From contig BSWB01000005.1 in the NCBI GenBank assembly GCA_033239125.1, positions 49,150,993 through 49,214,992 on the forward strand: 64,000 nt of DNA. Direction: 5' to 3'. This DNA comes from Fagopyrum homotropicum (taxonomy: Eukaryota; Streptophyta; Magnoliopsida; Caryophyllales; Polygonaceae). Positions 19,701 to 31,355 of this stretch are shown piece after piece. Made by a program: the position numbers and the translations under genes. Within the stretch, counting starts at the first letter, position 1. Each line of letters opens with the position of its first letter. A model generated the notes under the pieces. That model saw only the letters and a program-made list of their open reading frames with translations, did not search any database and was not told where the DNA came from.

Positions 19701-21458
19701 TGTTAGCATGAAATATTGTGATATTTTAGGCACGTTTTCTAAACGTATTTGATTCATATTGATAGTCTTTGATTGAACTTTGTGTATATGTGAGCTAGTA
19801 TTACCTATATTGTCGATATGGATGTCTACACTAGTTCTATGTTGATTATAGGTGATTTGGAGCTATTTCCGAACGGAATCGAGCAAAGGAGAGTTGAGTT
19901 GATATGTCCACGAATTGAGGACATTCTTTGGAAGCAAATTGGAGTTTTACATGAGGAATACACGAGTTTAGGGAAGAATCACGTTCTTGCCCTAAACCAC
20001 GCCCTAAAATACGGCCGTATCACATTCCACGTTCAATTCCACGACCGTGGATTTGGAGTCAGAAATTCATGTTCATTCCAGGGGATTACACGGCCGTGGA
20101 ACATATGCTGCAAACCGTATTTGTTTCCACGCTCTAAATTACGGTCGTGGAACACTTCCACGACCGTGATCTTGGCGAATCTTTTCGCCACACTTTGAAG
20201 CCACGATCTTTTAAAGATTGGGCCGGGCCGACATTTTGCCCGGCACTATAAAAAGACGGACGAAGCAAGAATCCGTCACCTTCGCTTACCCCCGTTTACC
20301 CTCATTCATCATCGCTTAGACACGCTTACACTTCGCTTAGTTTGCTTGGAATTATTGACATCTCCTTGAGAGATCGAAGTTCGTTTTTGGCAATTCCTCT
20401 AATCTCGCACTTTTGGTGGAGATTGCTGTTGAGATCTCCGGATTGGCGGAAGATCGAAGTTCTTGGAAGATTTTGCAAGAAGATCTCTCTTCTTGATTAG
20501 GTTTGATTTGGAAAACGGATTGACATCCCGTTTTCTCTTCTTTCCTAAGGTGGTGATTGTTTGTTTTACCTTGAATCTTTTGACATTACTTGTTCTCTTG
20601 GTGACTTTGAGATTGAATTGAAGATTATTGAAAGTTCTTGAAAGTTTTCATCTTTTTATCTTTTAATTCTTGAATTGATATCAACATGATTGTTATTGGC
20701 TAAAAACCCTTAACAATTCTAAGGTGAAGGGTTGATAGTTGTGGCTTAGATGATGATAGATCGATCGCAAACAGATTAGACCCTGAGAGTTAGAGAGACT
20801 CGCCAACAACCCTAAATTACAGTATGTTCTTGAGTCCACGGCCGTGGATTCTCAAGAACTAACCGTGATTTCCCTTAAGTCTACGAACCTGCTTTTACTT
20901 TAATCTAAAGTTAAAGATTTGCTTTAGCTTAGTTTAGACTTGTCTTTTCTAGGTGGAAGTGAAGCCTCAACAACCTCTACCTCGATTGTGAGTGTCACAA
21001 CCTCAATCGGTTAAGTTAGTCTTGATCTTTGGGTTATAAGTTTGGGTATTTGACACTAATTCTCGTCTCTAGAATCCTTCTATATTGAGCCTCAACAACC
21101 TGTATAGAGAGTGCCTTGTAGGTGAGTTATATAAGGTTTTTGGAACTTCACCGTACGATTACCTTACATTAGTATACCTTTGCATATCTCAACTCTGTCT
21201 TTACATCATTAAGTATATCTTGAATCGATGGCCACAGCTGGATACTTGGATCTTTAGGATTGTTGTTTTCCCAATAATTTGCAAAGCTCTTACATTTACT
21301 CGCTTGATAACTTACAACTGGATTTAACCCCCCAAATCCCTGTGTTCGATACTCTGGAATTCTTGCTTAACTATATCGATCCGTACACTGCGGGTTCGCT
21401 GCTTGATTCTAGTTTTATAAATTTAAAACTTATTTGCACACACCTCTAGGGGCGAACA
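19701..21458 (+). repeat. Element B 3' LTR
   Basis: 1758 bp, the same length as the 5' LTR, with about twelve base differences by eye. TATA is at 20247 and the leader hairpin at 20826-20859. It is followed by the GTACA duplication (21459-21463). Confidence 0.96.
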
Positions 21459-21463
21459 GTACA

Positions 21464-23136
21464 CCAATACCATTGTCTCAATACATTCGAGGATCTGTCC
21501 TTGTGATAGCACACTTTCGGACTCATTAAGGAGCAAGCTAGGAGCAAAGGAGAACACATAGGACCTTGTTGGTGCATGCCTTGCACCAACTCATGGCTTA
21601 ATTATCCAAAGGGAGTTGTTCATGTAATTGCACGGCCTAGAGGCCAGAACCATGCCCATGGTTTTGGCCGTGGTTTTCTCTGAACAGTTGTGACATCTGT
21701 CCCACGATCTCCTTACCCAACCCTTGCTCTTGGTGGAGAATATAAGTCGTCCTGCAAGCTGTTGCTCGGGGACCCTCCCACATTCTCTCACACATTATCA
21801 TCATCCACATAGGAATTCTTGGAGTTGAAGAAAAACACTCTCATTTTGGAGGGAGAACAAAACACAAAGATAGAGATTTAGAGTGAACTTTTGAGTGCTT
21901 TTTGAGTGACTTTTGTTGAGAACATTTGAAGGCATTGTAAAGAACATTTTGGAGCTTTGTTTGAAGGGTTGTAAGTCTTGTTTCATCTTATATTAAGATA
22001 AGACTACTTGTTTCTTCTCACTTTCATTTCATTTACTTGCTATGGAAGCCATGAATGTTTGCTTGTTGAGTTTGAATCTTAAAATGCATGTTGTTGGCTA
22101 AATAGTTGTGATTCTAGGGTGATGGAATGATGGTTATGGCTTGGACTATGATAGAATAGACTTTTATGTACTCTTGGATGTCTTCTTGGATGGTTTTCTT
22201 GTTCAAATCTTGACCCAGACCCAAAATCACGGTCTGTTCTTGTAGAATCTCGACCGTGGTTCTATATGATCAGCCCGTGGTTCTGTATGATCAGCCCGTG
22301 GTTTTCTCTGTTGTACTTGTATTGATGAATCTGCATGTTAGGATGTTAGATTGTTGAAATCCTAGTGTTTGTTAAGCATAATCTAGCCTAGGGTGACCTA
22401 ATGCTAGCTAACTAAGTGAGGGAAGAGACTTACCCGGTAATTCTCGATCTTAGATACCAAAGATGATGAACTCGAGGTAGTAGTGAGCCTCACAAGCCTC
22501 TATTAGACTGAGTGTGCCAGGATTGATGCTTAGGACTTGCCTTCCTGAGACGTACCCGGTAAGGAGAGGTTTGACCCCTAGATAGCAATCTGATTTGTGT
22601 AGAATTCCCAACCTTAGGCTCCTAGAGACTTACCCGGTAATAGGACCTTAGGTGCGGGAATAGTGGAATATGAGACCTACCCGGTGATTGATCTCATTTG
22701 AGAAACACCCTTTCCCAACATACCGTAGCTAGTCCAAGGTTGATTAGAAGCTTGAGTACAATGCCATAACCGGAAGTCCTAACCCCTAGAATCCGCTTTT
22801 CTCTCTTTGATCACATATCTTGTTCTTGTGTCGTTTGTTCGTGTTACTTGTTTGATTTATAACATTTGCATGATTTGTGATCTTTGCTTGATCACCACAA
22901 AAACGAAACCCAAAAAATATCATGATTTTCATTCCTTTATTTCTTTCTCTTTTCTTAGACTAGATTTACACTATCCATGATCACTTGTTTGATTTGATTT
23001 CATCTTAGTCTTCCTGTTCAACCTCGGATTACTATCGTTGCTACAAAACGACCCATATATGGGTTCTCTAGGAGTTAGGAAATTATATTGAGTTATAAAT
23101 TGTAAGACTTTTGTGCTATACGTTTCTAGCGTAACA
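21464..23136 (+). repeat. Element A 3' end and 3' LTR, with a deletion at its start
   Basis: After B, element A resumes with CCAATACCATTGTCTCA. At about 21480 it passes abruptly into sequence that in element G's LTR lies some 190 bases inside U3. About 500 bases of internal DNA, the purine tract and the LTR start have been lost. The rest of the LTR is present: palindromes at 21649-21680, TATA (GAATATAAG) at 21741, four GAGACTTACCCGGTAA-type units (about 22430-22690) and the end GCGTAACA. Against the 5' LTR there is a 21-base tandem duplication near 22260-22305. Confidence 0.88.
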
Positions 23137-24250
23137 ACTTCCGCTCATGTGTTAGCACAACCACAGGGTATTGAGGATTTTATCGTTTACAATGATGCAT
23201 TCAAGCTAGGCTTGGGATGTGTTCTAATGCAGTGGGGTAAGGTCATTGCATATGACTCTAGACACTTGAAGACGTACGAGGAGAACTACCCTACCCACGA
23301 CCTTGAGCTAGCCGCAGTGATTCATGCGTTGAAGATTTGGCGGTATTATCTTTATAGGGCCACGTGTCAAATCTTCAAAAACCATAAAAGTCTAAAGTAC
23401 ATATTCACTCAGCGGGAGTTGAATAACCGCCAAAGGAGATGGTTAGAGTTGATTAAGGACTTCAATTTGGAGATTTTGTACCACCCGGGGAAGGCAACGT
23501 GGTCGCCAATGCTCTTAGTAGAAGGAGACCTCGAGAGGAGGCGATCATTAGAATGATGGTTCAGTCACAGTTGTAGAGAGTCTTGATATGGTTAGAGGTA
23601 GATATCCGGTTTCCAGATACGGACACCCATTTGTCTGCTTTAGAGGTTTTACCTGATCTATCGGTAGAGATCCGGCAAAAACAAGAGAGTTGTCTAGTTT
23701 TGATGGGGATCCAAGATAGGATGTCCCGTGGAGAGGCACCACAGTTTACCGTAAGTGCGGACGGGTTGTTGAAGCACCATGAGCGTATATGTGTACCTTT
23801 GGATAGGGAGTAGAGACAACGGATATTGCAGGAGGCCCATTCTACCCCTTACTCCGTGCACCCGGGCGCGAGTAAGATGTATCAGGGCATCCGATGATCT
23901 TATTGGTGGGGAGGTCTTAAGCCCAAAGTGGCTAGATACGTAGCCCAGTGTGCGACATGTCAGCTTGTCAAGATAGAGCATCAGAGGCCCGGAGGAGAGC
24001 TCCAACCACTTCTAGTTCCACAGTGGAAGTGGGAGGACATTTCCATGAATTTCGTTACCGGCTAGAGGCCGAGTAGGGGCTTTGACGTGATATGGGTGGT
24101 AGTAGATCGGATAACGAAAACCTCACGTTTCATCCCTATTAGGGAAACGTGGCCGGTGAGTCGTCTAGCCGAGGATTTTACCCGACAAGTAGTGAGGATC
24201 CATGGGCTAGCTATGAAGCATTCTCTAAGTGTGATCCATGAGTAGAAGAA
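23137..24250 (+). pseudogene. Tekay/Del-type chromovirus RNase H-integrase fragment
   Basis: It begins in RNase H (LGLGCVLMQ, then YPTHDLELAAVIHALKIWR, about 23205-23345). It continues through the connection domain into an integrase zinc finger region (about 23830-23990, CATCQLVK) and the start of the catalytic core (WKWEDISMNFV). It ends near 24250, before the second catalytic residue. There are stops and frame changes throughout. The RT-RNase H style (YASRQLK-type, ELAAVIHALKIWRYYL) is that of Tekay/Del chromoviruses and not Athila. It abuts LTR A directly on the left, so A probably inserted into it. Confidence 0.85.
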
Positions 24251-24371
24251 GTACACAACCAAAAAGTTTTGAAGATTTTCATTGAGATTTAATGATTAAT
24301 AATACCTACTATCTTGTATCTAAGATTTGAACCTTTTTTGAGGACAAGCAAGAGGCAAGTATGGGGTATTT
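24251..24371 (+). other. Last internal bases and polypurine tract of element D
   Basis: A short remnant ends in GGCAAGTATGGGGTATTTT just before an LTR start. This is the Athila-type purine tract. Everything upstream in D is missing; the junction with the chromovirus fragment is near 24250. Confidence 0.7.
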
Positions 24372-24708
24372 TGATAGCATGAATAATTTTCTATATTTCA
24401 GATATGGTTTTGGCGTTTTCTCATCATTATTTTGCGTAGTATATATTCATAATGGTTATGTCATTATTCGTCTACTTTGCGAGAATCGAGATCTACACCA
24501 TATTTGATTGTAATTGTAGGGAATAAGGCTTATTTTGGATCAAAATGGAGCATTGAGGTCAAAGGAAGCCATGGAGCTACATTATGGAGCATTAGGAAGG
24601 ACAATAAGAAAGGCATGAACCATATTGGAATGATGAAGGCAGGATTCAGTTGAAGGTACGAAGGCATGCACGTAGTTCACCACTGATCTCGGTCCGATAA
24701 AAACATGC

Positions 24709-24713
24709 ACCTC
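24709..24713. repeat. Target site duplication ACCTC, left of element C
   Basis: ACCTC precedes TGTTCGCTCC and recurs at 33144-33148 after the other LTR. Confidence 0.95.
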
Positions 24714-26501
24714 TGTTCGCTCCTAACGGTGTGTGCAAATAAGCTTTAAATTTATAAAACTAGAAATCAAGCAAGCAAACCCGCAGTGTACGGATCGGTG
24801 TAGTAAAGCAAGAATTCCAGAGTATCGAACACAGGGATTTGGGGGGAACAAATCCAGTTAAAGATTATCAAGCAAGTAAATGTATGAAAGCTTAGCAAAT
24901 TATTGGGAAAACAACAATCCTAAAGATCCAGGAATCCAGCTATGGCAATCGATTCAAGATATACTAAAGATATAAGGACAGAGTTGAGGTATGCAAAGGT
25001 ATACGAATGTAAGGTAATCGTACGGTGAAGTTCCAAAAACCTTATATGACCTACCCAAAAGACACTCTCTATAAAGGTTGTTGAGGCTTCAGTATAGAAA
25101 GGTTCTAAAGGTAAGAATTAATGTCAAATACCCAAACTTACAATCCAAGGATCAAGACTTAACTAAACCGATTAAGGTTGTGACACTCAGAATCGAGGTA
25201 GAGGTTGTTGAGGCTTCACTACCACCTAGAAAAGGCAAGCCTAAACTAAGTTAAAGCAAATCTTTAACTTTGGATCAAAGTAAAAGCAAGGTTCGCAAAC
25301 TAGGGAAAAATCACGGGTAGTTCTTGAGTTCCACGGCCGTGGTTCCTCAAGAACAGACCGTGGTTTAGGTTTGTCGGCGAGATTTCTCTAACTCTCAGGG
25401 TCCAATCTGTTTACGAACGATCTATCATCATCTAAGCCACAACTATCAACCCTTTACCTTAGAATTGCTAAAGGGTTTTAGCCAACAACAGTCATATTGA
25501 TATCAAATTCAAGAATTAAAAGATTGAAAGATGAAAACTTTCGAAAACCTTTAATAAACCTTAAGTCAATCTCAAATCCACAAATATCAATGATAATGCA
25601 ACTCATATTCGGAAATAACACAAACAAGTAACAATCTATGATAAGAATGAAGAACGGGATGTCAATCCGTCTCCAAATCAAACCTAGAATCAAAAGGTGC
25701 AACTTCCGCCAAGAACGATTTTCCGAATCTTCAATCTTCCGTCAATCCGGAATAAGGCTGAACAATGCTCTCAACAGAGCTTAAGCAATTGCCAAACAAT
25801 GGTTCCGAGCACATACGGCTCTCCACAATGATCCAAGTACGGATATGCAAAAGTGCAAGACTAAGCTATGCGACCGCCTAAGCATGCCCTGTATAAGCGC
25901 CGATGGTGTAAGCATGGATTCGAAATTCTCCCTCCTTCCCTCCTTTTATAGGGAAAGGCAAATGTCTCTCCTTGGCCCATGTGTGTAGAAGATCGTGGCT
26001 TAAAAGATTGCGTAAAATATCGTCAAGATCACGGTCGTGGAAAGGATTCCACGCCCGTGGTTTAGAGCGTGGAAGTTGACCACGGTTCTCATCAATCCTC
26101 CACGGCCGTGTAAGTTCCTGGAATGAACCACGCTTGTGCCACCAAAGTTCCACGGCCGTGGTTTAGAGCGTGGATCTTGGTACGGTCGTGATTTAGAGCG
26201 TGGAATACTCTTAGCTCGTAATTCCTCTTTGTTTTGTGTTATTCTTCATCTTAGCATCATCCTTAGCTCCTTTGTGTGTCCTCAATCCATGGACAAGCTC
26301 AATCTATCTCCATTCTCTCTCAATCCGTTCAGAATTAGCTCTTAATTGCCTACAATCAACACAAAAGCTTATGTAGACCTCTATATCGATAATGTAGACA
26401 AACTAGCTCACAAATGCATCAATGCTTAATCAATGAACACCAATATGGATGAAATGCATATAGAAAACGTGCCTAAAATATCACAATATTTCATGCAAAC
26501 A
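24714..26501 (-). repeat. Element C 3' LTR
   Basis: 1788 bp. On the minus strand it starts TGTTTGCATG and ends GGAGCGAACA. TATA is at 25944-25950 (minus). The leader hairpin is at 25320-25354. A palindrome cluster lies at about 26030-26200, upstream of TATA in the element's direction. Confidence 0.95.
25320..25354 (-). other. Leader hairpin, LTR C (3' copy)
   Basis: GTTCTTGAG and CTCAAGAAC flank CCACGGCCGTGG, as in B but with different joining bases (TT and TTC). The 5' LTR copy at 31962-31996 has one core change (CCATGG). Confidence 0.75.
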
Positions 26502-27118
26502 AAATACCCCATACTTGCCACTTGCTTGTCCCCAAGCAAGGTCTTTCAAATGCTTTTAAAACTCAAGTTAGGATGAAATATGGATATACTCTCTAAAACA
26601 AAACTTCTGTTTCATGAATGTGCTCTCTAATTAATAGATCATCTCAAATCTTGCTTCATTCGTTTATCAAACTTTCTTATGCATAATCAAAGAATAAAAA
26701 GGAAAGAAACATCATGAATTCATTAAACTTCATTGTAAGCATCATAACCTTCAAACATTATCAAAATCAATCATAAGAAACTTCAATTTAGATCATCAAG
26801 TCATATATCATTCTTTTGATCTTAAGGACTTTCAAGCATGGTCTAGAATGTGGAAAAGGAAGGGAGAACTTTAAGGAATGTGGTGCATGAATCCGGGAAA
26901 ATGGACAACTAACTCTTTTCTTTTTCCTTTGCGGTTTCCGCAGCACTTTCAATCTTAGAGCTTTGCTCTCTTCTTTGCACATACTTTTTCGACTTTACTT
27001 TTGGAGTTATGGACAGAGGTGCACAAAAACCGAAGCCTAGGAGATTGGCATTTCTCAATTTTGCGAGATGCCTCAAACCCTTAGCGCACATACCATAATT
27101 CGCTAGGAATATCGCTCA

Positions 27119-27200
27119 ATCCGACTTTGGCAAGACACAAACACCCGGCTATGTGAATGGTGCCGAGTTACTCATCGTCATGATTGACTTCCCCAAACCT
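27119..27200 (-). other. Conserved non-coding block, element C copy
   Basis: The minus strand reads GAGTAACTCGGCACCATTC and CTTGCCAAAGTCGGA, matching A and B. Confidence 0.75.
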
Positions 27201-27745
27201 ATAATTTCTTTCTATTCTTTTGAATGCAAATAATTGCTTTCATGGCCCTCCCACATCATACATGCCAAAATTTCAACTCCTCCAAATTCCCGGATAGGTA
27301 AAGGAGGCCATAACTTTCATTGAGGGGCTAAATGATCAAAGAAAGAAGAAAGAAAATCGAATTGCCTTAATCATTTCAACAAGAAGTATAAGAACTTATA
27401 ATGTGATTTCAACCTCATTTTCTCAACATGATTTAGGCAACATTCTTCACATTATGAAACTTGCAAAAGATGGATAATCAACTCTTTCAATTTCTTTTCA
27501 ATTCATTATTTGTTTAAGCATGTGATTGTCATCAAACTCAATTCACAAGTAATGATTATCATATAAGTCATCTCTATCCTTAGGAGCACAAAATTTTCAA
27601 AATTTTTCAATTTTTATGGGTTTTTCAAAAGCTTTTTCATGCAAAGCAATAATGAAACGTGCAACAATAATGAAGCATGCAACGGTGTTCTCAATAGAAG
27701 CAAACAAAGTGAGTAAGAGTTATTACAAACCATTAGTCACACCCC

Positions 27746-27781
27746 ACCCCATACTTGGAACAAACATTGTCCCTAATGTTC
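27746..27781 (-). other. Second stem-loop plus purine-tract-like motif, element C
   Basis: On the minus strand GAACATT-AGGGAC-AATGTTT (the last pair is G-T), followed by AAGTATGGGGT at 27756-27746. Confidence 0.65.
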
Positions 27782-27842
27782 AAAAAGAAAAATAAAGACA
27801 AAGAAAGAAAGAAAAGAACTCACAAGACGGTGGTGGAAACGG

Positions 27843-27860
27843 CTTGGGTTGCCTCCCAAG
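27843..27860 (-). other. Post-pol stem-loop, element C
   Basis: CTTGGG-AGGCAA-CCCAAG on the minus strand, identical to B, 42 bases after the pol stop. Confidence 0.75.
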
Positions 27861-27901
27861 AAGCGCTTTGTTTAAAGTCCGTAGCTAGACCATTTTTGCA
27901 C

Positions 27902-30080
27902 TTATTCGAGTGCGGTGGGCGCGAACTCCTCAGCTTGGAGCTCCGGTGAATATTTCTTTAATCGTTGACCGTTCACCTTAAAGCTTTCGCCCTTTTCACC
28001 CCATACTTCAACTGCGCCATGGGGAAAAACACGTTTAATTAGAAAAGGTCCAGTCCAACGAGATTTAAGCTTACCTGGAAAGAGACGAAGTCTTGAATTG
28101 AAGAGGAGAACTTGATCTCCTTCTTTGAAGTCCAAGAGATGCTTCTCTCTCGCTTTTCTCGTGTTGTAGTTCAAACACTTCGTCGCTCGGTACGCTTTGC
28201 ACCTTAACCACTTTCGTATTTTTCTCGGAAATGTAGGAGGTGGTTTCAATTCCGTCACTTCAGGAGTCTTCAATGGCTTTTGAAGGATATCCGGTGGTTC
28301 CTTAGAAGTTTCCAAGGAAGTAGAAAGTGTTGGAGAAGAATCAATAGAAGTCGTGGACGAAACACAATTTCCTTCGATTTCATTCAAAATTACGGCATGT
28401 TCTTGAGTTCCACGGCCGTGGTTTTGGGCGTGGAAAAGAACTACGGTTTCTTTTCCTTCTCCACGACCGTGTAAGTCTCTGGAGTGACTCACGCTTTTGT
28501 TGATGATTTCCACGGCCGTGGAATAGGTTGTATGGCCGTGGATTTGGACGTTTTCCGCCTCATCGCGGAGTTTCTCGAACTGTTCTTCACATACTTCCTT
28601 TTGTGCCTCTAAGGCTTCAATTGCCTCATTGCACTCCTCATCATCTCCTGCATACATAATACTCATAGAAAGAACTTTTTGTAATGGATCTTTGGAGAGA
28701 ATAGAACTTACCTCCTCTCTAGATGGCTCTTCGTCTTGGATATTGAATATATCCTAATCGAGAGCTGGCTCCTTCACTAGAGTGGAAAGAATGAACTCTA
28801 CCTTCTCTTCTCCTATGTCGAAGGCGAGTCTAGCATTCTTGCAATCGACTATACAGCCGGAGGTTGCAAGAAACGGTCTTCCGAGAATGATCGGGACCGG
28901 ACTATCTGCAGGAATGTCAAGCACAACAAAATCAATGGGAACAAAGAATTTACCAAGCTTGACAGGGACGTCTTCCACAATGCCGACGGGACGAGTTATG
29001 GATCGATCCGCCATGTATAACGTCATCTTCACCGGTTTAGGGTCTCCTAAACCGATCTTCCTGCATAAGGCAAGTGGAATGATGCTCACGCTTGCTCCTA
29101 AGTCACATAATGCATCATATGTGACATCTCCCACTCCTATGGGAATGCAAAATGACCCCGGATCCTTTAGCTTTGGGGGCATCCTTTCTTTCATGGTCTT
29201 GATGAGATCCGACGAATCCAAACTCATCTTAACCTCTCCAAAATCTTCTAGCTTCCTCTTGTTAGAGAGGAGCTCCTTTAAGAACTTACCATAAGCTGGC
29301 ATACCTACAATGGCATCAATGAAAGGTATGTTAACATGTAGTTTGCTCATGAGTTCTATGAACTTACCAAATTGTTTATCTAGACGCGCTCTCGCTCTAG
29401 ATTGAGGGAATGGTAGGGGAGGTTTGTAAGCTGGAGGAGGAACGTAGACATCTTCTTTCTCCTTCCCCTTCTCTTTGTCTTTCTCAACGGAGACTTCAAC
29501 AAACTTAGGTTGCGGGTCGGTAGTTGTTACTCCGCTCCTAGTCGTGATTGCCATCACCCTTCCCTTGGGGTTGTCCTCCGTTTTTCCTGGAAGTTTCCCT
29601 TGATTCCTAGGAACTTCCTCCGCATGAGTAAACATTTGGTTTACAAAAACCTTTTGGGCTTTATCAACCTTAGTTATGTGATCATCAACCTTGACAATGC
29701 GGTTCTCCAACCCTTGAAGCTTACCCAAAATTGTCTCCAGCATGGGATCGGGCTTCTCCTTCCCCGAAGTACTTCCACCATTAGATGTTTGCCCCTGGCT
29801 TTTCAAAGGAATGGAAGAAGAGGAAGGTGGAGTTAGTGAATTTCCTGAATTGGAAGAATACGAAATTTTGTTCATTGGGACGCCAATTGTTGCTGTTTGA
29901 ACCCCTATTGTTGTTCCAATTGTTGTTCCGGTTGTTGTTGTTGTTGTTCCAATTATTCCGGTTGTTGTTCCGGTTATTGCGGTTTGTATTCTCACCACCG
30001 TTGTGGTTGTTGTTGTTGCCCAAATAGCCAACATCCTTTCCATTTTGTTTTGGGAAGTTGGTTTTGATAGCTTCCTTCAA
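27902..30080 (-). pseudogene. gag end, protease and deleted pol of element C
   Basis: On the minus strand the Asn-rich gag tail runs into protease (DLGASVSIIPLALC, about 29080) with the expected spacing. A TAG at 28754-28756 is followed in frame by the linker. The linker (28640-28380) carries at least four palindromes, read both as Y-S-T-A-V and as H-G-R-G. At about 28200 the sequence jumps from the start of the RT region to the end of integrase. About 2.5 kb present in B are missing. A second deletion of about 100 bases lies at about 28133. The integrase tail (FKEGDQVLLFNSRL, KLKSRWTGPFLI) and the stop at 27902 are intact. Confidence 0.88.
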
Positions 30081-31253
30081 TTCCTTAATCTCATTTTGAG
30101 AGAAAAGATTTGAGTTTGAGCTTCCTGAGTCAACTTTGCTCCTTGCTCCACACGGTTCACCTCCACTTTCCGGTGGGAATACTTCTCTATGACCCTCGCT
30201 TGCTTCTCAATGAAGTCCCAAGCGTCATCTTCCCTCATGTCCATGAATGTACCACATGAGAGGGATTGGAGCTTGAATTGTGTTTCCACATCCAGCCCTT
30301 TGTAATATATCTCCAACAGCGCTAATTTGGATATGCCATGATGAGGGCAATCCAAGAGCAAATCCTGAAATCTTTCCCAAGTTTGACACAAACTTTCGTT
30401 AGTTCTCATGGAAAAAGCATTAATTTTTACCTCGCATCTCCGCCGTTCTGGATGGCGGAAAGAATTTGGTGAGGAACTCCGCTGAAAGGTCTTCCCATGT
30501 GTCTAGTTTCCTATTAGGAAGAGCTTGATACCAAGACAATGCTTTCCCTTTCAAGGAAAAAAAGAAAGGCTTGAGTTTGTAGCTGTTGGTAGTTGCGTTC
30601 TTCGGCTTCATCGTCTCCATCATAATCTCGAAATTTTGTAGATGTTGGTGTGGAGATTCAGCGCTTGTCCCACCAAATTGATTTTGGCGAACAATAGTAA
30701 TAACTTGCGGGTTGAAGCTAAACCCTGCATCATCAGCATCAAAATTCACACCTAAACGGCGTGGTTGCTGTGTCGGATCCATCCTTTGGCCAAGAGTTCT
30801 TGGCTCCTCATCCACACGGTCTACCCTTGCATTCCTAGGTGGAACACGTCGGTTGGCAGCTGGCCGTCGAATAAATGGATTCACATTGATCGTCGGATCA
30901 ATGTCCTCTAATGGCGGCATGGAAGCACTATCATAATCGGAAGAATGATGTCTAACCGATCGTGAGGATCTCCTTGAGGATTTCCTGCTATTCTTCTTCT
31001 TAAGATCACTTAGTTCCATCCTCATTTGGAACATCATGTCAGATAGATCATCAACTTTTGATTGATGACGATCCATCTCTTCTCTACGAGTCCTTTCACT
31101 CCATTGGAGTTGAACTTCCTTTTCTGCCAACTCCGTTTGATAATCGCGCTCTGCTTCTTCAGCCATCTTCTTTTCCTTGCGCTTTCTCCTTAAATTCCTC
31201 TCAAGCTCTTGATCAAGAGGTAATAGGTCTTCGGTGTTCCTAAACCTGCGCAT
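30077..31253 (-). pseudogene. gag of element C, frameshifted
   Basis: It starts at ATG 31253 (MRRFRNTED), homologous to B gag from the first residue. The gag core is recognisable (KGKALSWYQALP, SWERF-type motif read TWERFQDLLLDCPHH, EIYYKGL). Frame changes lie near 30425 (one extra A), near 30090 (one base missing) and near 29875 (in the Asn-rich tail). No product of full length can be made. Confidence 0.88.
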
Positions 31254-31331
31254 AAACTAGAAAAGAGATCAAATAACAAGAGCTAAGCTCCCAAGCTTGA
31301 CAACCGGAAACCGAATTCGGCCTAAACCAAA

Positions 31332-31349
31332 TCCCCGGCAACGGCGCCA
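31332..31349 (-). other. Primer binding site (tRNA-Asp) of element C
   Basis: The reverse complement of the tRNA-Asp site seen in A and B, six bases inside the 5' LTR. Confidence 0.95.
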
Positions 31350-31355
31350 AAAACT

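Larger units (their letters stand above)
8227..21458 (+). mobile_element. Element B: nearly complete Athila-lineage Ty3/gypsy retrotransposon
   Basis: This is a 13.2-kb element with paired LTRs of identical length (1758 bp), a GTACA duplication, a tRNA-Asp primer site, gag, pol, an extra ORF in the envelope position and a purine tract. By eye the LTRs differ at about a dozen sites (about 0.7%), so the insertion is young. Using a commonly applied plant rate of 1.3e-8 per site per year gives roughly a quarter of a million years (inference). Two lesions are visible in gag-pol: a TGA at 11883 and a one-base deletion in the RT active-site motif near 13793. It interrupts the 3' region of element A in the same orientation. 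Confidence 0.96.
26502..27901 (-). other. 3' non-coding region of element C
   Basis: About 1.4 kb without genes, against 3.7 kb in B, because the extra ORF is absent. It contains the purine tract next to the LTR (26502-26515), the conserved block (27119-27200), the second stem-loop with purine motif (27746-27781) and the post-pol stem-loop (27843-27860). Confidence 0.8.

Noticed and set aside
25478..26345. Short open frames in LTR C, repeated in 32120-32987
   Set aside because: They are copies within paired LTRs with no recognisable protein. They read through the CCACGG palindromes.
28782..29294. 170-codon plus-strand open frame over element C
   Set aside because: Antisense shadow of the protease region. 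The same shadow appears opposite B protease.
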